A DNA stretch of 64,000 nucleotides, from assembly GCA_963558075.1 (NCBI GenBank), contig CAUWFN010000010.1:1-64000 (forward strand). Direction: 5' to 3'. The translations under genes were made by a program, and so were the position numbers. Under the pieces are notes generated by a model. It made no database searches. It was given only the letters and a program-made list of their open reading frames with translations, and had not been told where the DNA came from. Below, piece after piece: positions 15,948 to 24,554 of this stretch. Positions within the stretch are counted from its first letter, which is position 1. Each line of letters starts with the position of its first letter. This DNA comes from CALHKP01 sp963558075 (GTDB taxonomy: Bacteria; Bacillota; Clostridia; Peptostreptococcales; Anaerovoracaceae).

Positions 15948-17093
15948 CTAAAGCTTTCCTATTACATAGTCTGCAAACTCAGCACATGTTGCGCCGTCTG
16001 AGTTTCCTGTAACCTCAACCTTCTTTTCGACGTCAACGCATTCGTGAAGAACCTCTGCAAGTCTATCTGCCTTCTTTTCGAATCCGATGTGTCTAATCAT
16101 CATTTCTGTAGCTTTGAATATGCTTGAAGGGTTTGCATAATCAGCAAGACCATCTTCTATCATTCTTGGCGCTGAACCGTGAATTGCCTCAAACATTGCA
16201 TAATTGTCACCTATGTTTGCGCTTCCTGCAGTGCCTACGCCGCCCTGAATTTCAGCAGCTTCGTCTGTTATGATATCTCCATAAAGGTTAGGAAGCAGGA
16301 ACACCTGAAAATCTTTTCTGATGTTTTTATTTACAAGGTTAGCTGTCATGATATCGATATACCAGTCACTTGCCTCGATTCCCGGATACTCTTTTGCAAT
16401 CTCATTACATATTGCTGAGAAGTTTCCATCTGTCTTTTTCATGATATTTGCCTTTGTTACGATTGCAACTTTTGTTTTTCCATTCTGCTTTGCATAATCA
16501 AAGGCAGCACGAGCGATTCTCTCTGTTCCGCATTTTGTTGTAACCTTAAAATCCATTGCAAGCTTTCCTGGAACCTCGATTCCTCTGCTTCCGAGAACGT
16601 ATTCACCTTCTGTGTTTTCTCTATAGAAAATCCAGTCAATGCCTTCTTCCTCTAGCTTTACAGGTCTTACGTTTGCAAACAGGTCTAGCTCACGTCTAAG
16701 TGTAACGTTTGCGCTTTCCATTTTGCCACCCTTTGGTGTTGTTGTAGGACCCTTTAGAAGAACATCGCAGCTTTTGATTTCTGCAAGTACGTCTGATGGA
16801 ACTGCCTCGCCCTTTTCTAGACGGTTTTCGATTGTAAGGCCATTTATTTCTTTGATGACAACTCTGCCTGAATTTATCTCATCTGCGAGCAGATGTCTTA
16901 CAAGTCTATCTGCCTGCTTCATTATAATTGAGCCTATTCCATCGCCTGCACAGACACCGATTGTGATTTTATCCATAGAAGCAAAGTCTTTTTTTGAGTT
17001 ATCGTTTTCCATACGATTCTGACGCTCTAGCTGCTCTGTAAGAACTTTTCTGAAGCTCTGGACAGCGTCCTCGATAAAAATTTCGTTTTCCAT
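15948..17093 (-). CDS. icd: Isocitrate dehydrogenase, NAD(P)-dependent
   Basis: A 381-residue beta-decarboxylating dehydrogenase that turns isocitrate into 2-oxoglutarate, CO2 and reduced cofactor. The ESANVTLRRELDLFANVRP segment follows the IDH rather than isopropylmalate pattern, with the isocitrate-binding Ser. NLYGDIITDEAA carries the metal aspartates. I cannot settle NAD against NADP. About 37 residues precede the usual family start (near MDKITIG), an unusual N-terminal extension. The ATG at 17093 is preferred because AGGTGG lies 8 nt upstream. It is the last gene of the module, 19 nt after aconitase. Confidence 0.9.
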   Translation of the reverse strand: MENEIFIEDAVQSFRKVLTEQLERQNRMENDNSKKDFASMDKITIGVCAGDGIGSIIMKQADRLVRHLLADEINSGRVVIKEINGLTIENRLEKGEAVPSDVLAEIKSCDVLLKGPTTTPKGGKMESANVTLRRELDLFANVRPVKLEEEGIDWIFYRENTEGEYVLGSRGIEVPGKLAMDFKVTTKCGTERIARAAFDYAKQNGKTKVAIVTKANIMKKTDGNFSAICNEIAKEYPGIEASDWYIDIMTANLVNKNIRKDFQVFLLPNLYGDIITDEAAEIQGGVGTAGSANIGDNYAMFEAIHGSAPRMIEDGLADYANPSSIFKATEMMIRHIGFEKKADRLAEVLHECVDVEKKVEVTGNSDGATCAEFADYVIGKL

Positions 17094-17112
17094 TGTACAT
17101 ACCACCTTCTGA

Positions 17113-19041
17113 TTATTTTTCCTGAGCAACATAGGCAAGAAGGCTTCCTGCTTTTAGGATGTCTTTCTGTCTCTGTGTGAAATCACATACAAGATCAAAT
17201 GTCTCACCTGTTGTCTCATCAGTTAATTTTATAACTCCTGTGTCAAATCCATCGTATATTCCTGTGAGTCTGAGCTTATCACCCTGTGAAATTCTGTCGT
17301 AATCCTCTGGATTTTTGAATGTCAAAGGCATGATTCCGGCATTAATCAGGTTAGCAACGTGAATTCTTGCAAAGCTCTTTGTAATAACTGCTCTTACGCC
17401 AAGGTAAAGAGGAACAAGAGCTGCATGTTCTCTTGATGAGCCCTGTCCGTAGTTGTTTCCACCTACTACGATACTTTCACCTGCTGCCTTTGCTCTTTCT
17501 GGGAATGTCTTATCGCATACACCAAAGCAGAACTGTGACAGATGTGGAATGTTGGATCTGTAAGGCAGAATCTTTGATCCTGCAGGCATGATGTGGTCTG
17601 TAGTTATATTATCGCCTACTTTTAGGATAAGCTCTGCATAAAGCTCATCTTCCTGTGGCTTACTCTTTGGAAATTCTTTGATGTTAGGTCCTCTTAGGAT
17701 TTCTAGGCTCTTAGCCTCCTCTTCTGATGCTGGTGGAATAATTGCACTGTCATCGATTTTGAAGATTTCTGGCATTTCAACCTCTGGCATTTCTCCAAGA
17801 AGTCTAGGGTCTGTAATTTCGCCAGTAAGAGCTGCTGCAACTGCAGTTTCTGGTGATACTAGGTAAACCTGTCCATCTGCTGTACCTGAACGTCCTTCGA
17901 AGTTTCTATTGAAAGTTCTAAGTGATACTCCTCCTGAGTTTGGTGAGAATCCCATTCCGATACATGGTCCGCATGCACATTCAAGAACTCTTGCGCCTGA
18001 TGCTAAAATATCGCTCAGTGCTCCGCAGTCTGCAAGCATTGAAAGAACCTGCTTTGAACCTGGTGAAACAGATAGGCTTACAGAAGGGTCAATTGTCTTT
18101 CCCTTTAGCAGTGCTGCTGCCTTTAGCATGTCAAATAGTGATGAGTTTGTACATGAACCTATGCACACCTGGTCTACCTTTGTGCCCTTGAGTGATGATA
18201 CCTTTACAACGTTGTCAGGGCTGTGAGGACATGCAATCATAGGCTCAAGCTCTGAAAGGTTGATATCTATTACTTTGTCATAAACCGCATCATCATCACT
18301 TGCAAGAGGAATGTAGTCTTCGCCTCTTCCTTCTGCCTCGAGAAATGCTTTTGTTATTTCATCTGAAGGGAAGATTGATGTTGTTGCACCAAGCTCTGTT
18401 CCCATATTAGTAATTGTCGCTCTTTCTGGAACTGACAGAGTTTTTACGCCAGGGCCACCCCACTCGATAATCGCACCAACGCCGCCCTTTACGGAAAGAA
18501 TTCTTAAGATTTCTAAGCTTATGTCTTTTGCTGTAACAAAATCTCTAAGCTCGCCTGTCAGATTAACCTTGTACATCTTTGGCATTGTAATGTAGTAAGC
18601 TCCGCCTCCCATTGCAACTGCAACGTCAAGGCCGCCTGCACCCATTGCAAGCATACCGATGCCGCCGCCTGTAGGAGTATGGCTGTCTGAACCAATCAGA
18701 GTTTTGCCTGGCTTTCCAAATCTTTCAAGATGAACCTGGTGGCAAATTCCATTACCTGGTCTTGAGAAATACAGACCGTATTTCTTTGCCATTGACTGGA
18801 TGAATCTGTGGTCGTCAGCGTTTTCGAAGCCTGACTGTAGTGTATTGTGGTCAATATATGCAACAGAAAGCTCTGTCTTTACTCTAGGAATTCCCATAGT
18901 TTCAAATTCCAGATATGCCATTGTTCCTGTCGCATCCTGTGTAAGTGTCTGGTCAATTCTAAGCGCAACCTCGCTTCCAACTTCCATAGAGCCGCTTACC
19001 ATATGTTCTTTGATGATTTTCTGTGCAATTGTCAGTCCCAT
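17113..19041 (-). CDS. acnA: Aconitate hydratase
   Basis: A 642-residue [4Fe-4S] enzyme interconverting citrate and isocitrate. Cluster cysteines are Cys297 in CIGSCTNSS and Cys357/Cys360 in CACGPCIGMG. GSDSHTPTGGGIGML (117-131) and the C-terminal swivel domain with GQGSSREHAA are present. It belongs to the shorter aconitases seen in anaerobes rather than the 900-residue AcnA. Its ATG overlaps the GntR stop (TAATG), so translation is likely coupled. Confidence 0.93.
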   Translation of the reverse strand: MGLTIAQKIIKEHMVSGSMEVGSEVALRIDQTLTQDATGTMAYLEFETMGIPRVKTELSVAYIDHNTLQSGFENADDHRFIQSMAKKYGLYFSRPGNGICHQVHLERFGKPGKTLIGSDSHTPTGGGIGMLAMGAGGLDVAVAMGGGAYYITMPKMYKVNLTGELRDFVTAKDISLEILRILSVKGGVGAIIEWGGPGVKTLSVPERATITNMGTELGATTSIFPSDEITKAFLEAEGRGEDYIPLASDDDAVYDKVIDINLSELEPMIACPHSPDNVVKVSSLKGTKVDQVCIGSCTNSSLFDMLKAAALLKGKTIDPSVSLSVSPGSKQVLSMLADCGALSDILASGARVLECACGPCIGMGFSPNSGGVSLRTFNRNFEGRSGTADGQVYLVSPETAVAAALTGEITDPRLLGEMPEVEMPEIFKIDDSAIIPPASEEEAKSLEILRGPNIKEFPKSKPQEDELYAELILKVGDNITTDHIMPAGSKILPYRSNIPHLSQFCFGVCDKTFPERAKAAGESIVVGGNNYGQGSSREHAALVPLYLGVRAVITKSFARIHVANLINAGIMPLTFKNPEDYDRISQGDKLRLTGIYDGFDTGVIKLTDETTGETFDLVCDFTQRQKDILKAGSLLAYVAQEK

Positions 19042-19685
19042 TATTTGCTTACCTCCTTGATGCAGTAATATGCGTGCTCTATATGTGTTAGAACAAGCGT
19101 ATCAAGCGCGTCTTCGTCTTTGTCTCTAATTGCCTCGTATATTGCTCTGTGTTCTGCTACAGAGTCCATAATTCTATGTTCTATTTCCAGTGATGCTCTT
19201 CTGAATTTCATGAGCTTGTGGTGAATTGGAGAAAGGATTGTCTCCATTACCATACTTCCACATTCCTTATAGATTGTGTCATGAAACTCAGTGTCTAGGT
19301 CTCTTACCTTAACTGCGTCGTTTTTCTGGGCATAAAACTCCTGCTGCTCAACTATATCCTTGAGCTCATCAAGACCTGCTTCTGTTATGTTAAATGCAGT
19401 CCATCTTGTTGCAAGAACTTCCAGTCTTCTCTTTACCTCAAACATGTCATACACATCTCTTTCGGAGATTCCAAGAACCATGTTTCCCTGAGGAGTGTCT
19501 TTGATAAGTTTTTCAAACATCAGTCTGCTGATTGCTTCTCTGATTGGAGTTCTGCTTACGCCAAGCTCGCTGGCAAGTCTTTGCTCGCTTAATATTTCAC
19601 CTTTCTGGTATGTGCCATTAAGGATACTTACTTCTAATTTTTCGTAAACCTGATTTGCAAGGGATACACTTTTATATTCTAACAT
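19041..19685 (-). CDS. GntR/FadR-type transcriptional regulator of the citrate module
   Basis: A 214-residue regulator with an N-terminal winged helix (about 10-72; LSEQRLASELGVSRTPIREAISRL is the recognition region, 32-55) and a C-terminal all-helical FCD ligand domain with metal-binding Asp/His positions (DLDTEFHDTIY and SVAEHRAIYEAI). Family members bind organic acids. It lies inside the operon, 72 nt after the Re-citrate synthase gene and overlapping aconitase by one base. Self-regulation and control by citrate or a related acid are the simple guesses. Confidence 0.88.
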   Translation of the reverse strand: MLEYKSVSLANQVYEKLEVSILNGTYQKGEILSEQRLASELGVSRTPIREAISRLMFEKLIKDTPQGNMVLGISERDVYDMFEVKRRLEVLATRWTAFNITEAGLDELKDIVEQQEFYAQKNDAVKVRDLDTEFHDTIYKECGSMVMETILSPIHHKLMKFRRASLEIEHRIMDSVAEHRAIYEAIRDKDEDALDTLVLTHIEHAYYCIKEVSK

Positions 19686-19757
19686 CTCTAACTCTCCTGT
19701 TTTCTATACATACATCTGATATGAATCGCACTTTCATGCATTTGACCTACGTTTTTC

Positions 19758-21119
19758 CTATTTGTTCAGAAGCTCCATGTACTTGTCTTCGATTTCGCCG
19801 TTTGAAAGGCTTGTAGTTCTGCCATCTGCGTACATTTCGTCAACCCATACCTTTAGTTCTTTTACAATAGGGGCATCCTTTGAAACTCTGTCGATTCCCT
19901 CGTAGCCGTAGTGTTCGTTCAGCCAGTAAGCAATTCCCGCTGCTCCACTAGTTTTGCTGATTGAAACGCCTGGAGCTCTTCCTAGGATTTTCTTTGTATC
20001 GAATATGTTATATATTTCTTCGTCTTTCATGAGACCATCCGCGTGGATTCCGGCCTTTGTTACGTTGAAGTTTTCCCCAACAAAAGGAGTCATCGGCGGA
20101 ATATCGTATCCCATTTCTTTCTTGAAGTATTCTGCAATTTCTGTTATAACGGTCGGATCCATACCGTCCATAGAGCCTCTGAGTGAAGCGTATTCAAACA
20201 CCATAGCCTCTAAAGGAACGTTTCCTGTTCTTTCGCCGATTCCAAGAAGCGAGCAGTTAACTGCTGATGCGCCATAAAGCCATGCTGTAGAAGCGTTTGC
20301 AACTGCCTTGTAGAAATCGTTGTGTCCGTGCCATTCAATCATATCGCTTGGAACACCTGCATACTGCTGAAGTCCGTAGATGATTCCTGAAACACTTCTA
20401 GGAAGTGATGTTCCTGTGTAAGGAACTCCGTATCCCATAGTATCGCATGCGCGGATTTTTACTGGTATTCCTGCTTCTCTTGAAAGCTCCATGATTTCGT
20501 TTACGAATGGTACAACAAAACCATAAAAGTCAGCTCTTGTAATATCTTCTAGATGACATCTTGGAACTACTCCCGCCTCAAAGGCATCTCTTATAGTCTC
20601 TAGGTAGTAGTCTACAGCCTGTCTTCTTGTCATATTCATCTTCTTGAAAATATGGTAGTCACTGCATGATACAAGGACCCCTGTTTCCTTGATTCCCAGC
20701 TCTTTTACCATCTTGAAGTCTTCTTTTTTGGCTCTAATCCATGTAGTGATTTCTGGGAATTTGTATCCCAGCTCCATACATTTTTCTACAGCCTCTCTGT
20801 CCTTCTTAGTATAAATGAAGAACTCAGACTGTCTGATAATACCATAAGGTCCTCCAAGCTTTGCAAGTAGCTTGTAAAGATCAACTATCTGCTTAACCGA
20901 GTAAGGTGCCATTGACTGCTGGCCATCTCTGAAGGATGTATCTGTAATCCAGATATCCTCAGGCATATTCATAGGTACACGTCTCTGGTTGAATGAGATC
21001 TTTGGCACTTCTGAATAATTATATATATCCCTGTACAGGTTCGGTTTTTTTACGTCCTGAAGTGAATACTTGAAACTGGCCTGTTCGAGCAAATTAGTTT
21101 TCTTAGATATTTCTAGCAT
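19758..21119 (-). CDS. Re-face-specific citrate synthase
   Basis: A 453-residue protein of the isopropylmalate/homocitrate synthase superfamily, closest in pattern to the Re-citrate synthase described from Clostridium kluyveri. It would condense acetyl-CoA with oxaloacetate. Metal and catalytic motifs are DTSFRDGQQS (60-69) and EWHGHNDFYKA, with TGNVPLEAM and GIHADG later. Homocitrate or isopropylmalate synthase would be the alternatives. The neighbours aconitase and isocitrate dehydrogenase in the same operon favour citrate. No ordinary Si-citrate synthase is in the window. It heads the operon and has a near-consensus promoter. Confidence 0.88.
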   Translation of the reverse strand: MLEISKKTNLLEQASFKYSLQDVKKPNLYRDIYNYSEVPKISFNQRRVPMNMPEDIWITDTSFRDGQQSMAPYSVKQIVDLYKLLAKLGGPYGIIRQSEFFIYTKKDREAVEKCMELGYKFPEITTWIRAKKEDFKMVKELGIKETGVLVSCSDYHIFKKMNMTRRQAVDYYLETIRDAFEAGVVPRCHLEDITRADFYGFVVPFVNEIMELSREAGIPVKIRACDTMGYGVPYTGTSLPRSVSGIIYGLQQYAGVPSDMIEWHGHNDFYKAVANASTAWLYGASAVNCSLLGIGERTGNVPLEAMVFEYASLRGSMDGMDPTVITEIAEYFKKEMGYDIPPMTPFVGENFNVTKAGIHADGLMKDEEIYNIFDTKKILGRAPGVSISKTSGAAGIAYWLNEHYGYEGIDRVSKDAPIVKELKVWVDEMYADGRTTSLSNGEIEDKYMELLNK

Positions 21120-21190
21120 TTTTCCCCTCCCGATTGAATATATTTTATTACTTTAAAGCAATAATCTACTACTGTATTTCGCTTAATACT

Positions 21191-21219
21191 AGTATAGCTG
21201 TATACGTGCATATTGTCAA
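21191..21219 (-). promoter_or_regulatory. Promoter of the citrate module, with possible GntR operator
   Basis: On the minus strand TTGACA (21214-21219), exactly 17 nt, TATACT (21191-21196). The spacer holds a GTATAC palindrome in CTGTATACGTG, the kind of core many FadR-type GntR proteins bind. The leader to the start codon is about 65 nt. Confidence 0.8.
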
Positions 21220-21322
21220 TGTATTTCTGTATAAATGTTTTAAAAATGTTTTTCGTGTGAATTTTGTGTTATGCATGTGTCGGTCAAAGACTATCAGAGG
21301 TTTGTTATCTGCAAAAAAATAA

Positions 21323-21358
21323 AAACTCTAAAAAGTAATAGTATACTTTTTAGAGTTT
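21323..21358 (-). terminator. Terminator after the OGG glycosylase gene
   Basis: A perfect 15-bp stem (21323-21337 with 21344-21358) with a 6-nt loop, followed on the minus strand by a long U-rich tail. The 21120-21449 gap holds only this and the citrate-module promoter. Confidence 0.85.
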
Positions 21359-21449
21359 ATTGTTTTTACCCTTTCTCCTACTTCGCAGTACATAGAATAG
21401 CTTACAGCTACCCTAATCTATATTTTCGTCCCACATCGAGACACTCTAG

Positions 21450-22364
21450 TTACTCTTTATCTGTTTCTCTAATATAATAGAAGAGATACTGCTGAGCTAT
21501 TCCGCCCAGGTCAGCGAAGTTCTCTTCTGCAAACTGCATAATGGCTTTTACGTTTTTCTCCTCAAGGCCGTAAAGGCGGTTCATGACGCGCTTTACCCAG
21601 ACGTCGACCGGGAAGCTGTCCATGTTGCCGAGGCCAAAGAGAGAAATGCAGTTTGCGACCTTTGGCCCTACTCCTGTAAGGTTACAAAGCTCGTCATAGT
21701 TTGTCGGAAGACCGTTTTCTACAACAGTCTTTGCTGATTCTATAAGATACTTTGCCCTGTAGCCAAGCCTAACCTCTGCAAGATCTTCTATAGTCAGAGA
21801 AGCTAAAACCTCAGCTGAGGGTGTATTATAGAAAGCTTCTTTTTCGCTTGTAATTTCTTTGCCAAAGCTTTCATCATCTTTTGCACATTTTTTTGCAATA
21901 TCATATCCTTCTATACAGTTTTCGGCAGGCGTTCCTAGAAGCTTTGATAATTTTTCGATGCAGCCTTTGATCCTAGGTATATTGTTATTTTGCGATATGA
22001 TAAATGATACTATAGTTTCCCACAAATCCTGCTTTAGGATTCTGATTCCGCGCCCCTTTTCGATGGCACCTGCGATGATTTCATCCTTCTCTGCAAGAGC
22101 ATGTTTTATCTTGCCGTAATCTCTATCAAGGTCAAGATAATCTTTCCAGATATCGTCAAAGTCTTCCTTTGTTGCGCCATTAATTATAAGTCTTCCCCTA
22201 TTGTCTGAGCCCTCCTCATATTCAAAGTCCATGTTTACGACTTTTCCAAAGGCAGTTCCTGTATATGAACCATCTATCTCTTTTTTCCATCTGAAGCACT
22301 GGCCGCAGTCAAATATGTGATCAAGATTAAAATCTCTTACGTTTTCTAAAATAAATTTTTCCAT
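21450..22364 (-). CDS. ogg: 8-oxoguanine DNA glycosylase/AP lyase (OGG1 type)
   Basis: A 304-residue HhH-GPD glycosylase that removes 8-oxoguanine from DNA. The catalytic Lys235 lies in the hairpin-helix-hairpin GVGPKVANC and Asp254 in FPVDVW, matching the human OGG1 Lys/Asp pair. CGQCFRW (20-26) is the N-terminal OGG signature. The ATG at 22364 is chosen because GAGGGGG lies 8 nt before it, inside a longer in-frame ORF. It follows the P-loop/Asp23-like gene by 39 nt. Confidence 0.9.
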   Translation of the reverse strand: MEKFILENVRDFNLDHIFDCGQCFRWKKEIDGSYTGTAFGKVVNMDFEYEEGSDNRGRLIINGATKEDFDDIWKDYLDLDRDYGKIKHALAEKDEIIAGAIEKGRGIRILKQDLWETIVSFIISQNNNIPRIKGCIEKLSKLLGTPAENCIEGYDIAKKCAKDDESFGKEITSEKEAFYNTPSAEVLASLTIEDLAEVRLGYRAKYLIESAKTVVENGLPTNYDELCNLTGVGPKVANCISLFGLGNMDSFPVDVWVKRVMNRLYGLEEKNVKAIMQFAEENFADLGGIAQQYLFYYIRETDKE

Positions 22365-22403
22365 AAAATTCCCCCTCAATTTTCCTGTATTTATATACCC
22401 GGA

Positions 22404-23213
22404 TTAATAGAGGTCACGCACCTGCACATCAATCTGAACAACGTTAAAGGCTGTCATAAGCTCTACAACCTCTGCAAGCCTTTTCTGGAAAGCTTCTGCT
22501 GTATCCCATATAGGCGCATTTCTATCTATTGCAACAGAAACGTCCATTATTAGATTATCAGGGGACGTATTTTCGTATACTTTTATGACTTCCTCGATGC
22601 CGCAAATTTCCTTTCCCACGCATATTGCTATATCAGTTAGAACTGTATCTGAAATAAAGAAATCACCCATATAGCTGAACGTAGGTCTTACTACTGTTTT
22701 TTCTGGCTCGTGAGCACGCTCTCTTACGCTCTTTGATTTAAAAATTCTCATCGGGTCTAAAAAATATCCCGCAAAATCTCTCTTAAGCTGAAGCGTTGGC
22801 GCAGGTATTATGTGTTTTCCCTGCTGATGCCTCTGCCTGTCAGCTTCTGCACGCTCTTCTTCTGTAGTAATGTCTTCTATATATATTCTTTCGCAAACCT
22901 CAGGAAGACCAAGTCTTGCTGTGATTTTGTCAGTCATTTTATCGCTCGTTCCAATTATGAGCATTGATTTTGGCTTAAGCTGGCTTATGCGCTTTGATAC
23001 TGACTCTGCATGCTCATCTGTCGTAAAGAGAGCAGTTTTTATTGCACCAACCATGGTTTTTTGGCGCTTTGCCGAGATGCCTGCCTCTACGCGATTTTTG
23101 TATATGAACAGTCCGTCATCTATGATGCTTTCTATGTGTTTTTCTGTACAGATATTGATGGCCTGATAGGATTTTCCTGTTCCGCTATGGCCTGTTAAAG
23201 AATAAACTTTCAT
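22404..23213 (-). CDS. P-loop NTPase with Asp23-like C-terminal domain
   Basis: A 269-residue protein with a Walker A GHSGTGKS at residues 8-15 and an ATPase-like N-terminal half (1 to about 165). The C-terminal part from about 178 (SYMGDFFISDTVLTDIA to the end) has the strand-helix pattern of the Asp23/Gls24 alkaline-shock domain, including VSVAIDRNAPIWDTAEAFQ and VVQIDVQVRDL. I know of no function for this combination; Asp23 proteins elsewhere are small, membrane-associated stress proteins. It precedes the OGG gene and diverges from the ferredoxin gene. The ribosome-binding site is weak. Confidence 0.65.
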   Translation of the reverse strand: MKVYSLTGHSGTGKSYQAINICTEKHIESIIDDGLFIYKNRVEAGISAKRQKTMVGAIKTALFTTDEHAESVSKRISQLKPKSMLIIGTSDKMTDKITARLGLPEVCERIYIEDITTEEERAEADRQRHQQGKHIIPAPTLQLKRDFAGYFLDPMRIFKSKSVRERAHEPEKTVVRPTFSYMGDFFISDTVLTDIAICVGKEICGIEEVIKVYENTSPDNLIMDVSVAIDRNAPIWDTAEAFQKRLAEVVELMTAFNVVQIDVQVRDLY

Positions 23214-23214
23214 C

Positions 23215-23243
23215 TTTACTTATTTGAACCCTTCTGTTATAAT
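23215..23243 (+). promoter_or_regulatory. Ferredoxin promoter
   Basis: TTTACT (23215-23220), 17 nt, TATAAT (23238-23243). It starts almost at the first codon of the divergent P-loop gene, so the two promoters share about 70 bp. Confidence 0.6.
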
Positions 23244-23283
23244 TATATTCGTATTATAGACATGTCTAAAGGAGGAAATTAAA

Positions 23284-23454
23284 ATGGCTTACAAAATTAC
23301 AGATGCTTGTATCAACTGTGGAGCTTGCGCTGCTGAATGTCCAGTAGAAGCTATCACTGAAGGCGACGGAATGCACGTAATCGATGCTGACAAATGCATC
23401 GACTGCGGTTCATGTGCTAGCACTTGCCCAGTAGACGCTCCAGTAGAAGCATAA
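23284..23454 (+). CDS. fdx: 2[4Fe-4S] ferredoxin
   Basis: A 56-residue clostridial ferredoxin. It carries two classic cluster motifs, CINCGACAAECP and CIDCGSCASTCP, in an internally repeated fold, each holding one [4Fe-4S] cluster. It is a low-potential electron carrier for enzymes such as pyruvate:ferredoxin oxidoreductase and hydrogenase. AAAGGAGG at 23268-23275 is a near-perfect ribosome-binding site, and codon use is of the highly expressed type. It is a single-gene unit with its own promoter and terminator, next to rex. Confidence 0.95.
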   Translation: MAYKITDACINCGACAAECPVEAITEGDGMHVIDADKCIDCGSCASTCPVDAPVEA

Positions 23455-23470
23455 TTAGACAAATTGAGCA

Positions 23471-23504
23471 AATGAGGCTGCCTTTCGGTAGCCTCATTTT
23501 TTTT
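23471..23504 (+). terminator. Ferredoxin terminator
   Basis: The stem AATGAGGCT...AGCCTCATT, with GCC/GGT inside and a TTTC loop, is followed by eight T. It lies 17 nt after the ferredoxin stop. Confidence 0.88.
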
Positions 23505-23516
23505 ACTACTTTATGT

Positions 23517-24158
23517 TCAGCTTTCCTTTTTCTTCATATCGTTCATATGATATGCAAGCGAGTGGAGGCTGTCCGAAAGATGTACGTCCTCCAAAGCGAT
23601 ATGCTTTGGCACTTCTATATCAACCGGAGCAAAATTCCATATGCCATGAACGCCCGCAAACGACAGCTTGTCTGCAACTTCCTGTGCACTGTCTCTATTA
23701 ACGCATATGATACCAATATCAATTTTTTCTTTTTCAACAAACTCGACAATGTTCTCGTAGTCCATTATCTCGATGCCGTCCAGAGTAGTTCCTATTAATT
23801 CCTTTTTCACTTCAAATACACCGCAGACTTTGAAGCCTTCCTTGTAGAAACGAGTGTACTTTGCAATGGCCTGGCCCAGGTTTCCCGCACCCATAATGAC
23901 CATGCGATATTCTTTGTTCAATCCCAAAATGGCACTGATTTCCTCATAAAGTCCATCAACGCTGTAGCCGTAACCCTGCTGTCCAAATCCTCCAAAATTA
24001 TTGAGATCCTGTCTTATCTGTGAGGCAGTGTATCCGATAAGATTACTGAATTCCTTGGATGAGATTTTCTCTACTCCTTTTTTCTTCAGTTCAATCAGAT
24101 ATCTTCTGTACCTCGGCAGTCTCTTGATTACTGCATTTGAAATTTTGGCACTCTTCAT
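23517..24158 (-). CDS. rex: Redox-sensing repressor Rex
   Basis: A 213-residue Rex. The N-terminal winged helix includes the RLPRYRRYL helix and the SKEFSNLIGYTASQIRQDL recognition region. A Rossmann domain follows with GAGNLGQAI (about 91-99), which senses the NADH/NAD ratio, then a C-terminal swapped helix. It represses fermentation genes until NADH rises. Its start lies just after the acpP terminator. I could not find a convincing TTGTTAA-N4-TTAACAA operator near it. Confidence 0.93.
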   Translation of the reverse strand: MKSAKISNAVIKRLPRYRRYLIELKKKGVEKISSKEFSNLIGYTASQIRQDLNNFGGFGQQGYGYSVDGLYEEISAILGLNKEYRMVIMGAGNLGQAIAKYTRFYKEGFKVCGVFEVKKELIGTTLDGIEIMDYENIVEFVEKEKIDIGIICVNRDSAQEVADKLSFAGVHGIWNFAPVDIEVPKHIALEDVHLSDSLHSLAYHMNDMKKKES

Positions 24159-24198
24159 CCTATATCCTCTCTCCCTAATTAATATCTAGTTAACATAT

Positions 24199-24228
24199 AA
24201 AACCCACCGGCGGATAACCGATGGGTTT
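24199..24228 (-). terminator. acpP terminator
   Basis: On the minus strand AAACCCATCGG pairs with CCGCCGGTGGGTTT, with a small bulge, and U residues follow. It lies 13 nt after the acpP stop and before rex. Confidence 0.7.
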
Positions 24229-24241
24229 GAATTAGCGATGA

Positions 24242-24472
24242 TTATTCGCACTGAGCCTCAACATATTTTACCAGATCGCTTACAACCTGGAATTTTTCAG
24301 CTTCCTCATCCGGAACCTCGATATCGAACTCGTCTTCGATTGCCATGATGATTTCTACGGCATCAAGTGAGTCAGCCTCAAGGTCCTTCATTAAATTTGT
24401 ATTCATAGTTACAAGTGATTCGTCAACACTTAGCTGTTCTACGATAATGTCTCTTATCTTTTCAAAAGTCAT
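24242..24472 (-). CDS. acpP: Acyl carrier protein
   Basis: A 76-residue acidic carrier protein. Ser35 in ADSLDAVE is the phosphopantetheine attachment site. It carries acyl chains in fatty acid synthesis. No fab gene is in the window, so it stands alone between the ABC-F gene and rex. Confidence 0.93.
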   Translation of the reverse strand: MTFEKIRDIIVEQLSVDESLVTMNTNLMKDLEADSLDAVEIIMAIEDEFDIEVPDEEAEKFQVVSDLVKYVEAQCE

Positions 24473-24554
24473 ATCTAACCTCCATCTATCTAATTTAGTA
24501 CACAGATTATTATATCAAAGCCTACTGTATTTGCAACCTGTTTTTGAATATTCC

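Noticed and set aside
24159..24200. Rex operator near rex (GTTAACAT and ATTAAT)
   Set aside because: The half-sites do not have the TTGTTAA-N4-TTAACAA spacing.
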